Source: Mesorhizobium sp. M1C.F.Ca.ET.210.01.1.1
GTDB lineage: Bacteria; Pseudomonadota; Alphaproteobacteria; Rhizobiales; Rhizobiaceae
Direction of reading: 5' to 3'
Assembly: GCF_004791585.1 (NCBI RefSeq)
Contig: NZ_SRUU01000041.1
Span: 1 to 43,809 of the forward strand
DNA: 43,809 bases
Positions 33,154 through 42,094 of this stretch are shown one piece after another (the stretch's first letter is position 1; each line of letters begins with the position of its first letter). Below the pieces are notes generated by a model. The model saw only the letters and a program-made list of their open reading frames with translations. It was not told where the DNA came from and did no database searches. Both the position numbers and the translations under genes were made by a program.

Positions 33154-34095
33154 ATGACCGACTACAAAACCCTGATCGACGCCGAGACCTGGGCCTTCAT
33201 CGAGAAGACCAATTCCTATTATCCGCCCGATACGATCGACTACACGATCGCGGAGCAGCGCGCGGTCTACGACCGGATGTGCCGCGAGTTCTTCGCCGGC
33301 TATCCGCAGGGCGTGACCGCCGAGACAACCGCCATCGCCACACCCCCCTACAGCGTCCCGATCCGCATCTATCGCAACGCGGCGCCGGACCGCGCCGCGA
33401 TGGTGCTCTATGTCCATGGCGGCGGCTTCATCCTTGGCGGGCTGGACAGCCATGACGATGTCTGCGCCGAGCTTTGCGCCCGCACCGGCTATGACGTTGT
33501 CTCGGTCGACTACCGGCTGGCGCCGGAACATCTGCACCCTGTCGCTTTCGACGATGTCATGGACGCCTACGAGTGGGCGGCAGGGACGTACGATTGCCCG
33601 GTCGTGCTTTGCGGCGACAGCGCCGGCGGCAATCTCTGCGCCGCCGTCAGCCATGCCACGCGCGGCCACAAGAAGAAGCCGGTCGGCCAGGTGCTGATCT
33701 ATCCCGGCCTCGGCGGCGACCACTCGCGCGGCTCCTATGTGACGCATGCCGAGGCGCCGATGCTGACCAAGTGTGACCTCGAATTCTACAAGCATGTCCG
33801 TACCGGCGGCGTGGATCGGACCGGCGACATCACGCTGTACCCGCTCGCGGACGCCGATTTCGCCTACCTGCCGCCCACAGTGCTGATCACCGCGCAATGC
33901 GATCCCCTGTCCTCCGACGGTGAGGCCTATCGCGACCACGTCATCGCGGCCGGCGGCCGTGCCTGGTGGTTCGAGGAACCGGGGCTGGTGCACGGCTATC
34001 TCAGGGCCCGCCATACGGTCGGCCGGGCGCGGTCGAGCTTCACCCGCATCGTCGAGGCGGTGTCGACGCTCGGCAAGGGCGAGTGGATCTGGTGA
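33154..34095 (+). CDS. Alpha/beta hydrolase of the HSL (HGGG) esterase family
   Basis: This is a 313-residue cytoplasmic esterase. The oxyanion motif is V-H-G-G-G-F-I-L-G-G, the nucleophile elbow G-D-S-A-G-G-N, the acid is probably in C-D-P-L-S-S-D, and the histidine is in L-V-H-G-Y-L-R. It is the last gene of the carnitine cluster, 12 bases after caiD, with no clear ribosome site of its own, so translation probably depends on caiD. An attractive but unproven role is hydrolysis of O-acylcarnitines to free L-carnitine, or of a CoA ester, since no dedicated thioesterase is nearby. Confidence 0.88.
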   Translation: MTDYKTLIDAETWAFIEKTNSYYPPDTIDYTIAEQRAVYDRMCREFFAGYPQGVTAETTAIATPPYSVPIRIYRNAAPDRAAMVLYVHGGGFILGGLDSHDDVCAELCARTGYDVVSVDYRLAPEHLHPVAFDDVMDAYEWAAGTYDCPVVLCGDSAGGNLCAAVSHATRGHKKKPVGQVLIYPGLGGDHSRGSYVTHAEAPMLTKCDLEFYKHVRTGGVDRTGDITLYPLADADFAYLPPTVLITAQCDPLSSDGEAYRDHVIAAGGRAWWFEEPGLVHGYLRARHTVGRARSSFTRIVEAVSTLGKGEWIW

Positions 34096-34465
34096 TCTTC
34101 CCAGACGGCAAGGACGCCTTTTCCGCCCCCACGATTCTCACGCTTTGAACCTTTCCGCGTCAGCCCGCGACTGACGGCCAGGCACCGCATGGCGCGGGCC
34201 GGAAAGGAAAGCCCCAATGACCAGAAACCCAGAGGCTCCACGGTCTCCGGGAGCAACCGGAGTCCAGCGCGGCCACCGTCTCCGGGACGAGGTCGACGCG
34301 CTGGGCTTTCGGCTGATTCCGTTGACCCTGCCAGGCAGCCGGCGTATCGTGAGGAGGCGGAAATTAGACAATTCGATCAAGGACGAACGAGCCGGAACGC
34401 CGCGCCTTAGCCAGGTCTGCGCGCAGAACACGGATGGTTCTTCCGACGGCTTCGGGGGGAGTTCA
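34096..34465 (+). promoter_or_regulatory. Intergenic region with probable promoter of the secreted-protein operon
   Basis: These 370 bases separate the carnitine cluster from the next operon. A good sigma-70-like promoter is visible: TTGACC at 34322-34327, a 17-base spacer, and TATCGT at 34345-34350. It would start RNA near 34357 and leave a leader of about 109 bases before the ATG at 34466. An open frame from 34217 crosses this region but starts upstream of the promoter and lacks a ribosome site, so I treat it as non-coding. Two similar words (CCACGGTCTCCGGGA and CCACCGTCTCCGGGA) near 34240-34300 form an imperfect direct repeat. Confidence 0.5.
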
Positions 34466-36442
34466 ATGTCTTGCGACCGCGGCTCGTCCATGACTTCTCG
34501 CGCCGGCGGAATGCGCGGCGCGCTAACGACAACCGGCGGAATTCTTGCGCTGGCGCTGTCCGCCGGCCTCTGGCTCGGCGGCGTGGCGAAGGCCCAGGAG
34601 ACCCGGATCATCTATCCCGGTTCGATGGCCGTGACCGGCTTTCCCGGCACCGTCATCCCCGATTTGGATCAGGGCCTGCCGCCCGGCATCGACCCGGTCG
34701 ACGAAACCTTCATCGACACCTCGCAGGCCACGTTGCGCATTTTCGACGTCTCGCGGCTCGGTGGCCCGGCCTCCGGCCAGCTCGTCTACACGCCGCCGCC
34801 ATTCGAGGTGACGGCGGGCCAGATCGGCGAGGTGTTCGGCCTCACCTATGACGACGGCGTGCGCGATGGCGTGCCGTCGGGCATTCCGAACCTTTATGCG
34901 GCGGCGACCTCGCTGCACGGCATCGAGATCGTCACGCCGGATGCCGACGACGACGGGCGCCCCGAGCGGCAGCGCCGCGGCACCGCGGGTGCTGTCTTCA
35001 TGGATGGCCAGTTCGGCACCGAAAACGGCGGCGGACCGGGCACGATCTGGAGGATCGACGGCATTTCGGGCGCGGTATCCAAATTCGCCGACATCGACAC
35101 CAACAGCGGGCCCGGCATCGGCAATCTCGCCTTCGACCCGACCCATCGTGAATTCTTCGCCTCCGATCTCGACACCGGCCTGATCCATCGCATCGACGTC
35201 GAGGGCAATCTGATCGACAGCTTCGACCATGGCGTTGCCGGGCGCCCGGCGCATGGGCTGGCCCCGGTCGCCGACGACGGCGCCGTGATGGACATCCAGG
35301 CCGCCGCCTTCGACAGCGAAGACCCGGAGACCTGGGGCTATACGCAGGATGCGCGCCGTGTCTGGGCTGTCGCCTATCATGGCGGCCGGCTCTATTACTC
35401 GGTCGGCGAGAAGGCCGAGATCTGGTCGGTCGGCATTGCGAGTGACGGAAGCTTTGCCGGCGATCCGCGCTGGGAGCTGACGGTCAAGGCAGATCAGGAC
35501 TACGCCGTCACCGATATCGCCTTCGACAATCAGGGTTTCGTGTATCTCGCCCAGCGCGGTCCGGTCGAGAACCTCCACGACTACAGCGGCTTCGCCGATT
35601 CCGGCAAAGGCGAGGTGATCCGCTATTGGCGCGAGGATCCGGACGACCCGGCGACGGAATCGATCTGGGTGGAAGTGCCGCAGGAATATGCGATCGGCTT
35701 CCCGCCGGGCAACCGCCAATCGGCGGGCGGTGTCGACCTGCAATACCGCTACGATGCCGAGGGCAATCTGGACACCAGCGTTTGCACCGACACCGTCGTC
35801 AATACCGGCGACAAGCTGCGCGACAATCCGGAGCTTGCCGAGCGGCTCGCCGCCGGCGGGCCGCTTGCGGTTCATGGCGTGCAGCTGACGCCGAGCGCGC
35901 TGGTCAGGCCGGCCAATGTACCGCCCTTCGGCTCATGGTTCGTCGACTTCGACGGCTATTTCGAGGACCCGGACGTCGAAGGTCATGTCGGCGACGTCAG
36001 GGTCTGGCGCTCCTGCGAGGGCCGCGCCGGCTACTACGAGGAAATCCCCGGCGGCTTCTTGCCTCCCTTCTATCCGCCGGACTTCCCGCCGCCCGGCAAC
36101 CTGCCGCCCTGCATCGATGTCGAGGACGTCCAGTATTACTGCACGCCACGCGGGCTCCAGGCCGATCTCTATCTCCATGACCACGCCGGCTTCGGCGGCG
36201 ATTCGATCAAGGCTCTGTCCAAGACGCCTGGCGTCGGGGTGACCTCGCCCATGTCGCACGCGCCGGGCAAGCCCTACACGATCGACATCACCGGCCATAA
36301 TCCGGGCGACACCGTCAATGTCGGGCTCTGCTTCTACCGCGAGTCCGACCGGGACAAGGGTGGCTACTACCCTTGCTGCAAGATGACGCTGCCGCTCAGG
36401 ACGCCGGCCGTCGGCTGCGAAGCGCCGAGGAGGGACAGATGA
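34466..36442 (+). CDS. Secreted propeller-like protein with C-terminal Cys domain
   Basis: This is a 658-residue exported protein. The signal peptide (G-G-I-L-A-L-A-L-S-A-G-L-W-L-G-G-V-A-K-A-Q) ends near residue 44. Residues 150-450 show repeated blade-like patterns: G-T-I-W-R-I-D, G-N-L-A-F-D-P, G-L-I-H-R-I-D-V, A-V-A-Y-H-G-G-R-L-Y-Y, and T-D-I-A-F-D-N-Q-G-F-V-Y-L-A. These suggest a beta-propeller of the SMP-30/NHL kind, although I cannot count blades surely. A Pro-rich linker (P-P-F-Y-P-P-D-F-P-P-P) leads to a Cys domain (about 549-651), beginning C-I-D-V-E-D-V-Q-Y-Y-C and ending near C-C-K-M-T-L. The same domain occurs in the next protein. The start follows GGGGGGAG; the stop overlaps the next ATG (ATGA). 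I do not recognise the family. Confidence 0.72.
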   Translation: MSCDRGSSMTSRAGGMRGALTTTGGILALALSAGLWLGGVAKAQETRIIYPGSMAVTGFPGTVIPDLDQGLPPGIDPVDETFIDTSQATLRIFDVSRLGGPASGQLVYTPPPFEVTAGQIGEVFGLTYDDGVRDGVPSGIPNLYAAATSLHGIEIVTPDADDDGRPERQRRGTAGAVFMDGQFGTENGGGPGTIWRIDGISGAVSKFADIDTNSGPGIGNLAFDPTHREFFASDLDTGLIHRIDVEGNLIDSFDHGVAGRPAHGLAPVADDGAVMDIQAAAFDSEDPETWGYTQDARRVWAVAYHGGRLYYSVGEKAEIWSVGIASDGSFAGDPRWELTVKADQDYAVTDIAFDNQGFVYLAQRGPVENLHDYSGFADSGKGEVIRYWREDPDDPATESIWVEVPQEYAIGFPPGNRQSAGGVDLQYRYDAEGNLDTSVCTDTVVNTGDKLRDNPELAERLAAGGPLAVHGVQLTPSALVRPANVPPFGSWFVDFDGYFEDPDVEGHVGDVRVWRSCEGRAGYYEEIPGGFLPPFYPPDFPPPGNLPPCIDVEDVQYYCTPRGLQADLYLHDHAGFGGDSIKALSKTPGVGVTSPMSHAPGKPYTIDITGHNPGDTVNVGLCFYRESDRDKGGYYPCCKMTLPLRTPAVGCEAPRRDR

Positions 36443-39400
36443 GCAATCCTGCCCTTTCCCGCTTCGCGCCGTGCAAAACAGTCATGGAGACGATCATGAA
36501 ACCCCTGTCATACGCCAGGCGCGGCGCGCGCTGGCTGATGGCGGCCGGTATCGCGGTCGCCATGATGCCGGCATTGCCGGCGCTTGCCCAGGACAAGGCT
36601 CCGGCCGCGACCGCCAATCCGGGATCTGCTTCTGGACAGCGCGGCATCAATCAGGAACTCGGGCGTATCGTGCCCTTCTTCACCAAGAAGGGCGGCCAGA
36701 GAGGCTGCGATTCCGTCGAATATGTCCTGAGCTTCGGCATCAATGGCGACCCGCAGGACTTCGACCGGCCAAGCGTGGCGGCCCTGCTGAAAGCGACTCG
36801 GCTCGACTTCAGGGATCAGCTTCCACACGGCTTGCAGATCGTCAGCGTCGATGTCATCGGCGACGGTACGAGCGCTTCCGGCGGACCGCTGCCCGCTGCT
36901 TCGATCAGCACATCGGCCGGCCCGAACGATACGGCGACCGTGTCCAATTTCCGGATCAGCGCTTCCAATCTCGACGGCGTCGGCGCCGCGAACGAACGCG
37001 TGATCACGTTCCGGATCACGGCCAAGATAGACCATGCCGCCTTCTCCGCGCCGGCGACGGTCGACAACCAGGGCGAGATCAAGGCTGCCCTCAGGGGCGG
37101 CCCGGCAACGACCATCCCCTCGCAGGATCCGGACAAGCCCGACGACGGCGACTTTCTCACCGGCGTCAAGACCTCGATCAAGATCGATCTGAGCAAATGC
37201 AACCCGCCGCCTCCACCGCCAAGCAAGGAATGTTTCAAGGTCGAGCGCGGCACGGTCGACTGCGTGCCCGGCGGCGGCGCCTTCATCTACCACATGCCGG
37301 TCGGCCCGGAGATGGGCGGCAAGTGGGTGCAGGTGTCGACGACGACGCCCGGCATCACCATCTTTCCCGACACCCAGCAGGTGCCTGCCGGCGGCGGCGT
37401 GCTCAACTGGAAGATCATCGGCGCATCGCCCGGCGAGACCATCCATCTCGTCGTCACCGGCATCGAGACTTACGCCGGGCCGAAGGAAGGCTGGGGGCTT
37501 TGCTGCACGCAGACGATCGACATCGTCATCCCGCGTGACCTCAAGTGCCCGCCCGAGAAGCAGCCCGACCTCAAGGTCGAGAAGCGGCCCGGCGTGCCGC
37601 GGTGCACGATGGCCGGCGGCTGCGACTTCATCATCACGGTCACCAATGTCGGCGACGCGCCCTACGACGGCAAAATCGTGCTCGACGAGGTGACGCTGCC
37701 GGCAGGCTCGACGCTCTCGTCAGGGCCGAATCCGCCTTGGGTCTGCGCGCCCGGGACGACGCCGATGACCTGCACCCATCCGGTGACCACGCTCAACCCC
37801 GGCGCTTCCGTCGACCTCAAGCTCGGCTTCAAGCCGGCCGGAGGCTGGCAGGGCAGCGTGCTGCGCAACTGCGCCGCCTATGACTACCAGGCCAGCGGCA
37901 AGCCGCTGTTCGGCAGCCAGCAGAACGACCGCGGCTGCGCCTCGATCCCGATCTGCCGCCGCGGCGATCGCGACCCGCAGTGCCAGCCTCCGGTCGAAAA
38001 GAAAGTCGACCTGATCCTGAAGAAGCGCGCCCGCATCCCGGTCTGCACGCCGGACGGCATCTGCTACTTCGTGATCGACATCATCAACAACGGCACCAGC
38101 ACCTATAACGGGCCGCTGACGGTGATCGACACCTATCCGGGCGGCGCGCCGACGTCCTCGACCTTCGTGCCAAGCCCGCCCTGGACCTGCGGGCCGAACG
38201 GCCCCGGCCAGTTCCGCTGCGACACTGCCGGCATCTTGCTGCCTCCGGGCGCCTCGACGCCGATCGTGGTCAAGGCGGTGATGCCGGCAAACTACCGGCC
38301 CGACAGCGTCGAGAACTGCGCCGAGGTGAAGGCCATCCCCGGCGAGGCCGACCTCGCCAACAACAAGGCCTGCGCGACCGAGCGCATCCGCCATCCGAAC
38401 GGCGGCCAGCCCGGCTTGCGCATCACCAAGGTGTGCGACGGATCGCTCGCAGGCGCGGCTTTCGTGTCCTGCCGCATCACCGTCACCAATGCCGGCACCG
38501 CCGTCCCCACCGGTCCGGTGCGGGTCAACGATGCCGCGACGCTGGTATCGGGCGGCACGCCGGTGGCCATCCAGACCGTGACGCCCGACGGCGCGGACTG
38601 GAGCTGCGGGCCGGTGCCGGCCAATACGCTGTCCTGCCAAATCCCCGGCGCCGTCATGAAGCCCGGAACCAGCCGGCACTTCGACGTTACGGTGAGCGGC
38701 AATGGCGCGTTCGAGAACTGCGCGCGCGGCTCTTTTGGGCCGGCGCCGGGCGACGACATCGTCTATCCGATCGGCCAGGCTTGCGCCAAGGGCGGCGGCG
38801 CCTCGATCATCCGCGTCGAGAAGACCGGCGACAGCGAATGCCAGCCGGGTCAGCCCTGCTCGTTCGAGATCACCATTACGAATGACGGGCCGAACGCCTT
38901 CTCCGGTCCGGTCCGCATCGGCGATGCGATCGGCATCGACGGCGTTGGCCGCCTGGACGGCGTTCCGATCACCTCGATCGACCCGCCCTTCGGCTGCTCG
39001 CCGGAGCCTGCGACGCTGCCTGCCTCCTGTATCGCCAACCTGACGCTCGGCGCCGGCGAAAGCCACACCCACCATGTCACCGTGGTCCTTCCCGGCCTTG
39101 CCAAACTGCAGGGCGCGGTCAGCGGGCAGAACTGTGTCGGCGTGCTCTCGCCGAACACGCCGGTCCAGGGTGGCGATGTGCTGTCGCGCGCCCCGACCAA
39201 TGCTCAGGGCGTTCGCGGCAAAGCCTATGCCTGCCACCCCTTCTCCATCAAACGCGAGGTGAAGAACCAGTGCTCGAACGGCATGGTGCTGAACTCGACC
39301 GGCCGCTGCGCCTGCCCGGAGGGCACCAGCTTCCGCAATGGCCAGTGCTCCGGCGGCGGCGGTGTGATCATTCTGCCTGAGCCGAAGGAACCGAAGCGCT

Positions 39401-40158
39401 GCGTCCTGCTCAAGGGCCAGATCCGGACCGAGGACGGACGCTGCGTTTGCCCGCGCGGCACCGAGCTGCAGAACGGCAGGTGCGTGCAGGGCGAAGAGCC
39501 GCAGTGCACGCTGCGCCCCGGCCAGTACCGCGACCAGGACGGCAATTGCGTGTGCCGGCGCGGCGAGCTGGTGAACGGCGTCTGCCAGGTCGTTCCGCCG
39601 AAATGCACGATCCGCGGCGCTGTGGCGACACAGGACGGCTGCGTCTGCCCCAAGGGCACGCATCTCGACCGTGTGGTCAAGGCCTGCGTGCCCGACAAGC
39701 AGCCGCCCAGCCAATGCCGGATCCGCGGCCAGGTCCGCAATGCCGACGGCGATTGCGTCTGCCCGAAGGGCACTGAGGTGAGGGGCAAGGTCTGCGCGCC
39801 GATCAGGAAGCCGCAGACGTGCTCCATCCGCGGCCAGGTCCTTAACAAGCGCGGCGCCTGTGTGTGTCCGCGCGGGACGGAAGTCATCGACGGCGCCTGC
39901 CGCAGAGTTGACGCCGAGTGCGCCCCGGGCTCGCAGATGATCGACGGCATCTGCCAGCCGATCATCAAGCGGCGCTGCCCGGTCGGCACGACCGGACGGT
40001 ATCCGGACTGCTTCCCGATCCGCAGACGGCCGGGCCTGGAGATCAATCCGAACCTGCTGCTCAATCCGAATATCCTGCAGCAACTGGTGCCGCAGCGTCA
40101 GCCACGGCGCGTGCTGCAGGACCCGGCAGGCGCGAACATTCAGAACTTCAAACCGTAG
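36439..40158 (+). CDS. Large secreted protein with DUF11-like and Cys-rich repeats
   Basis: This is a 1,239-residue exported protein coupled to the gene before it (ATGA, behind GAGGAGGG). A later ATG at 36496 gives a more usual signal peptide. The order is: signal ending A-L-P-A-L-A-Q near residue 51; an N-terminal domain to about 250; a Pro linker; a Cys domain (265-370, C-F-K-V-E ... G-L-C-C-T-Q-T-I) like that of the partner; four DUF11/CARDB-like repeats starting near 375, 523, 658 and 788, each with the motif I-T-V-T-N-x-G or a close variant and a Cys pair; then about six EGF-like mini-repeats at 946-1195 with C-V-C-P-x-G-T. The C terminus is Asn/Leu/Pro-rich. No LPxTG, autotransporter or RTX signal is seen. 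A surface or matrix protein, perhaps adhesive, is likely. Confidence 0.75.
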   Translation: MSNPALSRFAPCKTVMETIMKPLSYARRGARWLMAAGIAVAMMPALPALAQDKAPAATANPGSASGQRGINQELGRIVPFFTKKGGQRGCDSVEYVLSFGINGDPQDFDRPSVAALLKATRLDFRDQLPHGLQIVSVDVIGDGTSASGGPLPAASISTSAGPNDTATVSNFRISASNLDGVGAANERVITFRITAKIDHAAFSAPATVDNQGEIKAALRGGPATTIPSQDPDKPDDGDFLTGVKTSIKIDLSKCNPPPPPPSKECFKVERGTVDCVPGGGAFIYHMPVGPEMGGKWVQVSTTTPGITIFPDTQQVPAGGGVLNWKIIGASPGETIHLVVTGIETYAGPKEGWGLCCTQTIDIVIPRDLKCPPEKQPDLKVEKRPGVPRCTMAGGCDFIITVTNVGDAPYDGKIVLDEVTLPAGSTLSSGPNPPWVCAPGTTPMTCTHPVTTLNPGASVDLKLGFKPAGGWQGSVLRNCAAYDYQASGKPLFGSQQNDRGCASIPICRRGDRDPQCQPPVEKKVDLILKKRARIPVCTPDGICYFVIDIINNGTSTYNGPLTVIDTYPGGAPTSSTFVPSPPWTCGPNGPGQFRCDTAGILLPPGASTPIVVKAVMPANYRPDSVENCAEVKAIPGEADLANNKACATERIRHPNGGQPGLRITKVCDGSLAGAAFVSCRITVTNAGTAVPTGPVRVNDAATLVSGGTPVAIQTVTPDGADWSCGPVPANTLSCQIPGAVMKPGTSRHFDVTVSGNGAFENCARGSFGPAPGDDIVYPIGQACAKGGGASIIRVEKTGDSECQPGQPCSFEITITNDGPNAFSGPVRIGDAIGIDGVGRLDGVPITSIDPPFGCSPEPATLPASCIANLTLGAGESHTHHVTVVLPGLAKLQGAVSGQNCVGVLSPNTPVQGGDVLSRAPTNAQGVRGKAYACHPFSIKREVKNQCSNGMVLNSTGRCACPEGTSFRNGQCSGGGGVIILPEPKEPKRCVLLKGQIRTEDGRCVCPRGTELQNGRCVQGEEPQCTLRPGQYRDQDGNCVCRRGELVNGVCQVVPPKCTIRGAVATQDGCVCPKGTHLDRVVKACVPDKQPPSQCRIRGQVRNADGDCVCPKGTEVRGKVCAPIRKPQTCSIRGQVLNKRGACVCPRGTEVIDGACRRVDAECAPGSQMIDGICQPIIKRRCPVGTTGRYPDCFPIRRRPGLEINPNLLLNPNILQQLVPQRQPRRVLQDPAGANIQNFKP

Positions 40159-40181
40159 TCCCGTCGGCTGCAGACAACGGA

Positions 40182-40214
40182 CCCGCCGGAGCGATCCGGC
40201 GGGTTTCCTTTTTT
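40182..40214 (+). terminator. Intrinsic terminator after the secreted-protein operon
   Basis: CCCGCCGGA (40182-40190) pairs perfectly with TCCGGCGGG (40195-40203) around GCGA. It is followed by TTTCCTTTTTT. It lies 24 bases after the stop codon and closes the two-gene operon. Confidence 0.92.
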
Positions 40215-40354
40215 CCGAGCCGGAGCTTGCGCTTTGTGCGCCTGCTGACCCATGCGGAAAACAGGCTTCCCCTTGGCCAGACGATGGTCTAGGCAGACGC
40301 GCACGGAAGGCGCGCGCACGGCGCGCCGACGCGGATGCCGGGAGAAGGCCTTTC

Positions 40355-41032
40355 ATGAGCAAGAAGACCCTGATCGCGCCGTCGGTGCTGGCGTCGGATT
40401 TCTCGAAGCTCGGCGACGAGGTCGAGGCGGTCGCGGCCGCCGGCGCCGACTGGATCCATCTCGACGTCATGGACGGTCATTTCGTGCCCAACATCACCTT
40501 CGGCCCGCCGGTGGTGAAGGCGATCCGCAACCGCACCAAGGCCTTCTTCGATTGCCATCTGATGATCGCGCCGGCCGATCCCTATCTGGCGGCCTTCGCC
40601 GAGGCCGGCTGTGACGGCATGACCGTGCATGCCGAGGCCGGCCCGCATCTCGACCGCTCGCTGCAGACGATCAAGGGCCTCGGCAAGAAGGCCGGCGTCT
40701 CGCTCAACCCGGCGACGCCGGAATCGGCGATCGAATATGTGCTCGACCGGCTGGACCTCATCCTGATCATGACCGTCAATCCCGGCTTCGGCGGCCAGGC
40801 GTTCATCCCGGCAATGGTCGAGAAGGTGAAACGCGTGAAGGCGCTGATCGGCAACCGCCCGATCCGCATCGAGATCGACGGCGGTGTCTCGCCCGAAACC
40901 GCGCCGCTGGTGACTGCCGCCGGCGCCGACGTGCTGGTGGCGGGCGCGGCCATCTTCAAGGGCGGCACGGTCGAGGCATATCGGAAAAATATAGAGGCAA
41001 TCCGCTCGGCGGCCGACAAGGCGGCCAATTAA
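40355..41032 (+). CDS. rpe: Ribulose-phosphate 3-epimerase
   Basis: This is a 225-residue TIM-barrel enzyme that interconverts ribulose 5-phosphate and xylulose 5-phosphate. Motifs are complete: A-P-S-V-L-A-S-D-F near the start, W-I-H-L-D-V-M-D-G-H-F-V-P-N with the metal-binding H and catalytic D, F-D-C-H-L-M-I, M-T-V-N-P-G-F-G-G-Q, and E-I-D-G-G-V with the second catalytic D. V-A-G-A-A-I-F is the phosphate loop. GGGAGAAGG precedes the ATG. It stands alone between two operons. It serves the pentose phosphate pathway and, with CbbR-type Calvin genes absent here, there is no sign of an autotrophic role. Confidence 0.96.
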   Translation: MSKKTLIAPSVLASDFSKLGDEVEAVAAAGADWIHLDVMDGHFVPNITFGPPVVKAIRNRTKAFFDCHLMIAPADPYLAAFAEAGCDGMTVHAEAGPHLDRSLQTIKGLGKKAGVSLNPATPESAIEYVLDRLDLILIMTVNPGFGGQAFIPAMVEKVKRVKALIGNRPIRIEIDGGVSPETAPLVTAAGADVLVAGAAIFKGGTVEAYRKNIEAIRSAADKAAN

Positions 41033-41188
41033 AGAGACGCCACTGCGCTGAAATGCATTAATCACACCGCAGCTGAACTGTCGGTCAATTCATCAAGTTG
41101 GCTCGAAAGCTCAGTTTCTTCTGCGTAGTCTTGCTTAATCGACAAATATCCCTCCCCTGTCTTAAAGTCGGATATCGTGATCTTCCGC

Positions 41189-41216
41189 TTGAGACGGCGA
41201 TGCCCGGCTGTATGAT
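41189..41216 (+). promoter_or_regulatory. Probable promoter of the GntR-type regulator gene
   Basis: TTGAGA at 41189-41194 and TATGAT at 41211-41216 are separated by 16 bases. Both hexamers are close to the vegetative consensus. RNA would start near 41223, giving a leader of about 44 bases before the ATG at 41267. Confidence 0.6.
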
Positions 41217-41266
41217 ACATGTACGGCTTTGCTTCGCCGAGGGGCCCTGGCAAACAGGGGCAAGCA

Positions 41267-42022
41267 ATGGGAGTTCGATTGACATACGGAAATGCCGATC
41301 CGGGCGATGGCAAGGGTGCCAAGAGCACGCTGGCCAGCTCGGTCTACCATCAGCTTCGCGAGGATCTGCTGCGTGGGGCTCTGGAAGCCGAGGGCAAGCT
41401 GCGCGTCGAATGGGTCGTTTCCCGCTATGGCGCCGGCGCATCGCCAGTGCGCGAGGCGCTCAACCGACTTGCCGCCGAGGGTCTGCTCGGCCGCCATGAC
41501 CAGCGCGGCTTCTTCCTGATGCCGGTGAGCGCGACCGAGCTGGAAGAGCTGACCCGCACGCGCTGCTGGCTGGAGGAGCGCGCCTTGCGCGAATCCATCG
41601 CCCATCGCACGGCCGAGTGGGAAGAACAGCTGGTGCTCGCCCTGCACCGCCTGGCGCGCGCCGATCGGCGCCAATCCGACGACCCGGCGACCAACAATCC
41701 GGAATGGGAGACGCTGCACCGCGCCTTCCATCGCGCGCTGATCTCGGCATGCCGCTCGCATTGGCTGATCGGATTTTGCGATCAGCTTTCCGACCAGGCC
41801 TCCCGCTACCGGCTGATCTCGCAGCGCGGCCCGGGCTACGAACGCGACGAGCTGGGTGAGCACCGGATGATTGCCGAGCGGACGCTGGACGGCGACGCCG
41901 ACGGCGCGGTCGAAGCCTTGCTCAGCCATTACCGGCTGACGGCGGAGATGTGCATGGCGCGCTTCAACCAGGGCTACGATCCGCGGGCCGGCTCAGCCAA
42001 AGCCGCGCGCGGCCGCAAATAG
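41267..42022 (+). CDS. GntR-family regulator with FCD domain
   Basis: This is a 251-residue regulator. Residues 18 to about 85 hold the GntR winged helix (S-S-V-Y-H-Q-L-R-E-D-L-L-R-G, then G-A-S-P-V-R-E-A-L-N-R-L-A-A-E-G-L-L). The rest is an all-helical FCD domain with metal-ligand candidates in H-R-A-F-H and in E-H-R-M-I. Such proteins bind small carboxylic acids. It is 72 bases upstream of matB on the same strand. MatR, the malonate regulator of rhizobia, is also an FCD-type GntR protein, usually beside matABC, so a malonate link is possible. This protein may instead sense another acid. The ATG at 41267 matches the promoter at 41189; the ORF could extend to 41219, which is upstream of the predicted transcript start. 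Confidence 0.85.
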   Translation: MGVRLTYGNADPGDGKGAKSTLASSVYHQLREDLLRGALEAEGKLRVEWVVSRYGAGASPVREALNRLAAEGLLGRHDQRGFFLMPVSATELEELTRTRCWLEERALRESIAHRTAEWEEQLVLALHRLARADRRQSDDPATNNPEWETLHRAFHRALISACRSHWLIGFCDQLSDQASRYRLISQRGPGYERDELGEHRMIAERTLDGDADGAVEALLSHYRLTAEMCMARFNQGYDPRAGSAKAARGRK

Positions 42023-42094
42023 CCGTCCATGTAGCTGCCCATCGCCGGCAAATCTGATATTCGCTCTGGCGAGCACTCGACGCCAGAGGAAGAC

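Noticed and set aside
34217..34465. N-terminal extension of the propeller-like protein by 83 codons
   Set aside because: The extension starts before the promoter at 34322 and would bury the signal peptide inside the protein. ATG 34466 has a strong ribosome site.
37720..40470. A 916-codon minus-strand open frame
   Set aside because: It is antisense to the large secreted protein. Its composition (Arg, Ala and His-rich) is typical of shadow frames in high-GC genes, whereas the plus-strand frame has a signal peptide and clear repeats.
41062..41220. A 52-codon minus-strand frame between rpe and the GntR gene with protein-like sequence
   Set aside because: It has no ribosome site, and its 5' part overlaps the GntR promoter at 41189-41216. 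Codon use is not that of the neighbours. It is more likely chance in an AT-richer promoter region.
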